NCBI GenBank assembly: GCA_935421135.1
Contig: OW285195.1
Location: forward strand, 4,378,701-4,442,700
Length of the DNA: 64,000 bases
Direction: 5' to 3'
From: Bugulina stolonifera
Lineage: Eukaryota > Bryozoa > Gymnolaemata > Cheilostomatida > Bugulidae
Shown: piece after piece, positions 63,813 to 64,000 of the stretch
Layout of the letters: each line of letters starts with the position of its first letter
How positions within the stretch are numbered: position 1 is the first letter of the stretch
The notes under the pieces: generated by a model
What the model was told of the DNA's origin: nothing
The model's input: only the letters and a program-made list of their open reading frames with translations
The model's database searches: none
Position numbers and translations under genes: made by a program

Positions 63813-64000
63813 ACCTGAAAATACAACTTTTACTACCTCTTGTTTTATTAACTCCACTCCACAAGTATGGTGCAATTTAGCTAATATACACCAAAAGTAG
63901 CAAGTGCCTTAGTATAGATTGGTCATGAGAAGTTGTCTTCCTATTTGCATTGTACAGTGTTGGGAGACCCAAGGTTTTTATTTCATTAAAATCTGCGGTC
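63813..64000. other. Downstream flank of RPL24
   Basis: It holds a half copy of the dispersed hairpin repeat (GAGAAGTTGTCTTCC near 63927-63941). I see no gene. Confidence 0.5.

Overview
The window is AT-rich animal nuclear DNA with multi-exon genes, short GT-AG introns and many minisatellites and small transposons. The orthologues present (WDR33, SSU72, CEP97, sacsin, RPL24) are metazoan. The compact introns, the many TACATGTA words and fragments resembling uncharacterised sponge/cnidarian families suggest an early-branching marine animal, most likely a demosponge. That is inference; no taxonomic marker is present. Exon models were built by hand from splice signals and reading frame. For six models the exon lengths sum to a multiple of three, which supports the joins.

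Layout. 36-6129 (+): 3' part of a sacsin-like gene (DnaJ plus HEPN), with large minisatellites in its introns. 6130-12462: gene-poor, repeat-bearing DNA. 12463-17728 (+): a gene I do not recognise. 18506-26358 (-): WDR33, the polyadenylation-signal-binding subunit of CPSF, complete at 707 aa. 28534-33641 (+): SSU72, the RNA polymerase II CTD phosphatase, complete at 197 aa, with a U12-type-looking intron and a 3.3 kb first intron holding a tRNA-like SINE and a dead LINE. 34391-34533: a small pogo/Tigger-like MITE. 35750-41581 (+): a partly duplicated, apparently decaying multi-exon gene with a hAT-like insertion. 41571-45187 (+): a second small gene whose start overlaps the stop of the first; its last intron carries a young antisense non-autonomous LTR element. 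48539-56522 (-): CEP97, complete at 557 aa, with a secreted group III phospholipase A2-like gene (51346-53658, +) nested in one intron. 57038-60821: two nested DNA transposons. 61691-63780 (+): ribosomal protein L24, complete at 156 aa.

How they relate. WDR33 and SSU72 both act in mRNA 3'-end formation and lie head to head with about 2.2 kb between start codons. CEP97 is a centriole-cap protein that limits ciliogenesis; the PLA2-like gene inside it has lost the usual catalytic dyad. At three introns (one in WDR33, two in CEP97) the minisatellite unit contains the splice site itself, so decoy donors or acceptors are lined up beside the real one. Together with a dispersed 60-bp hairpin family and several nested mobile elements, these are the most unusual features of the window. 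I did not find a clearly new multi-gene system.
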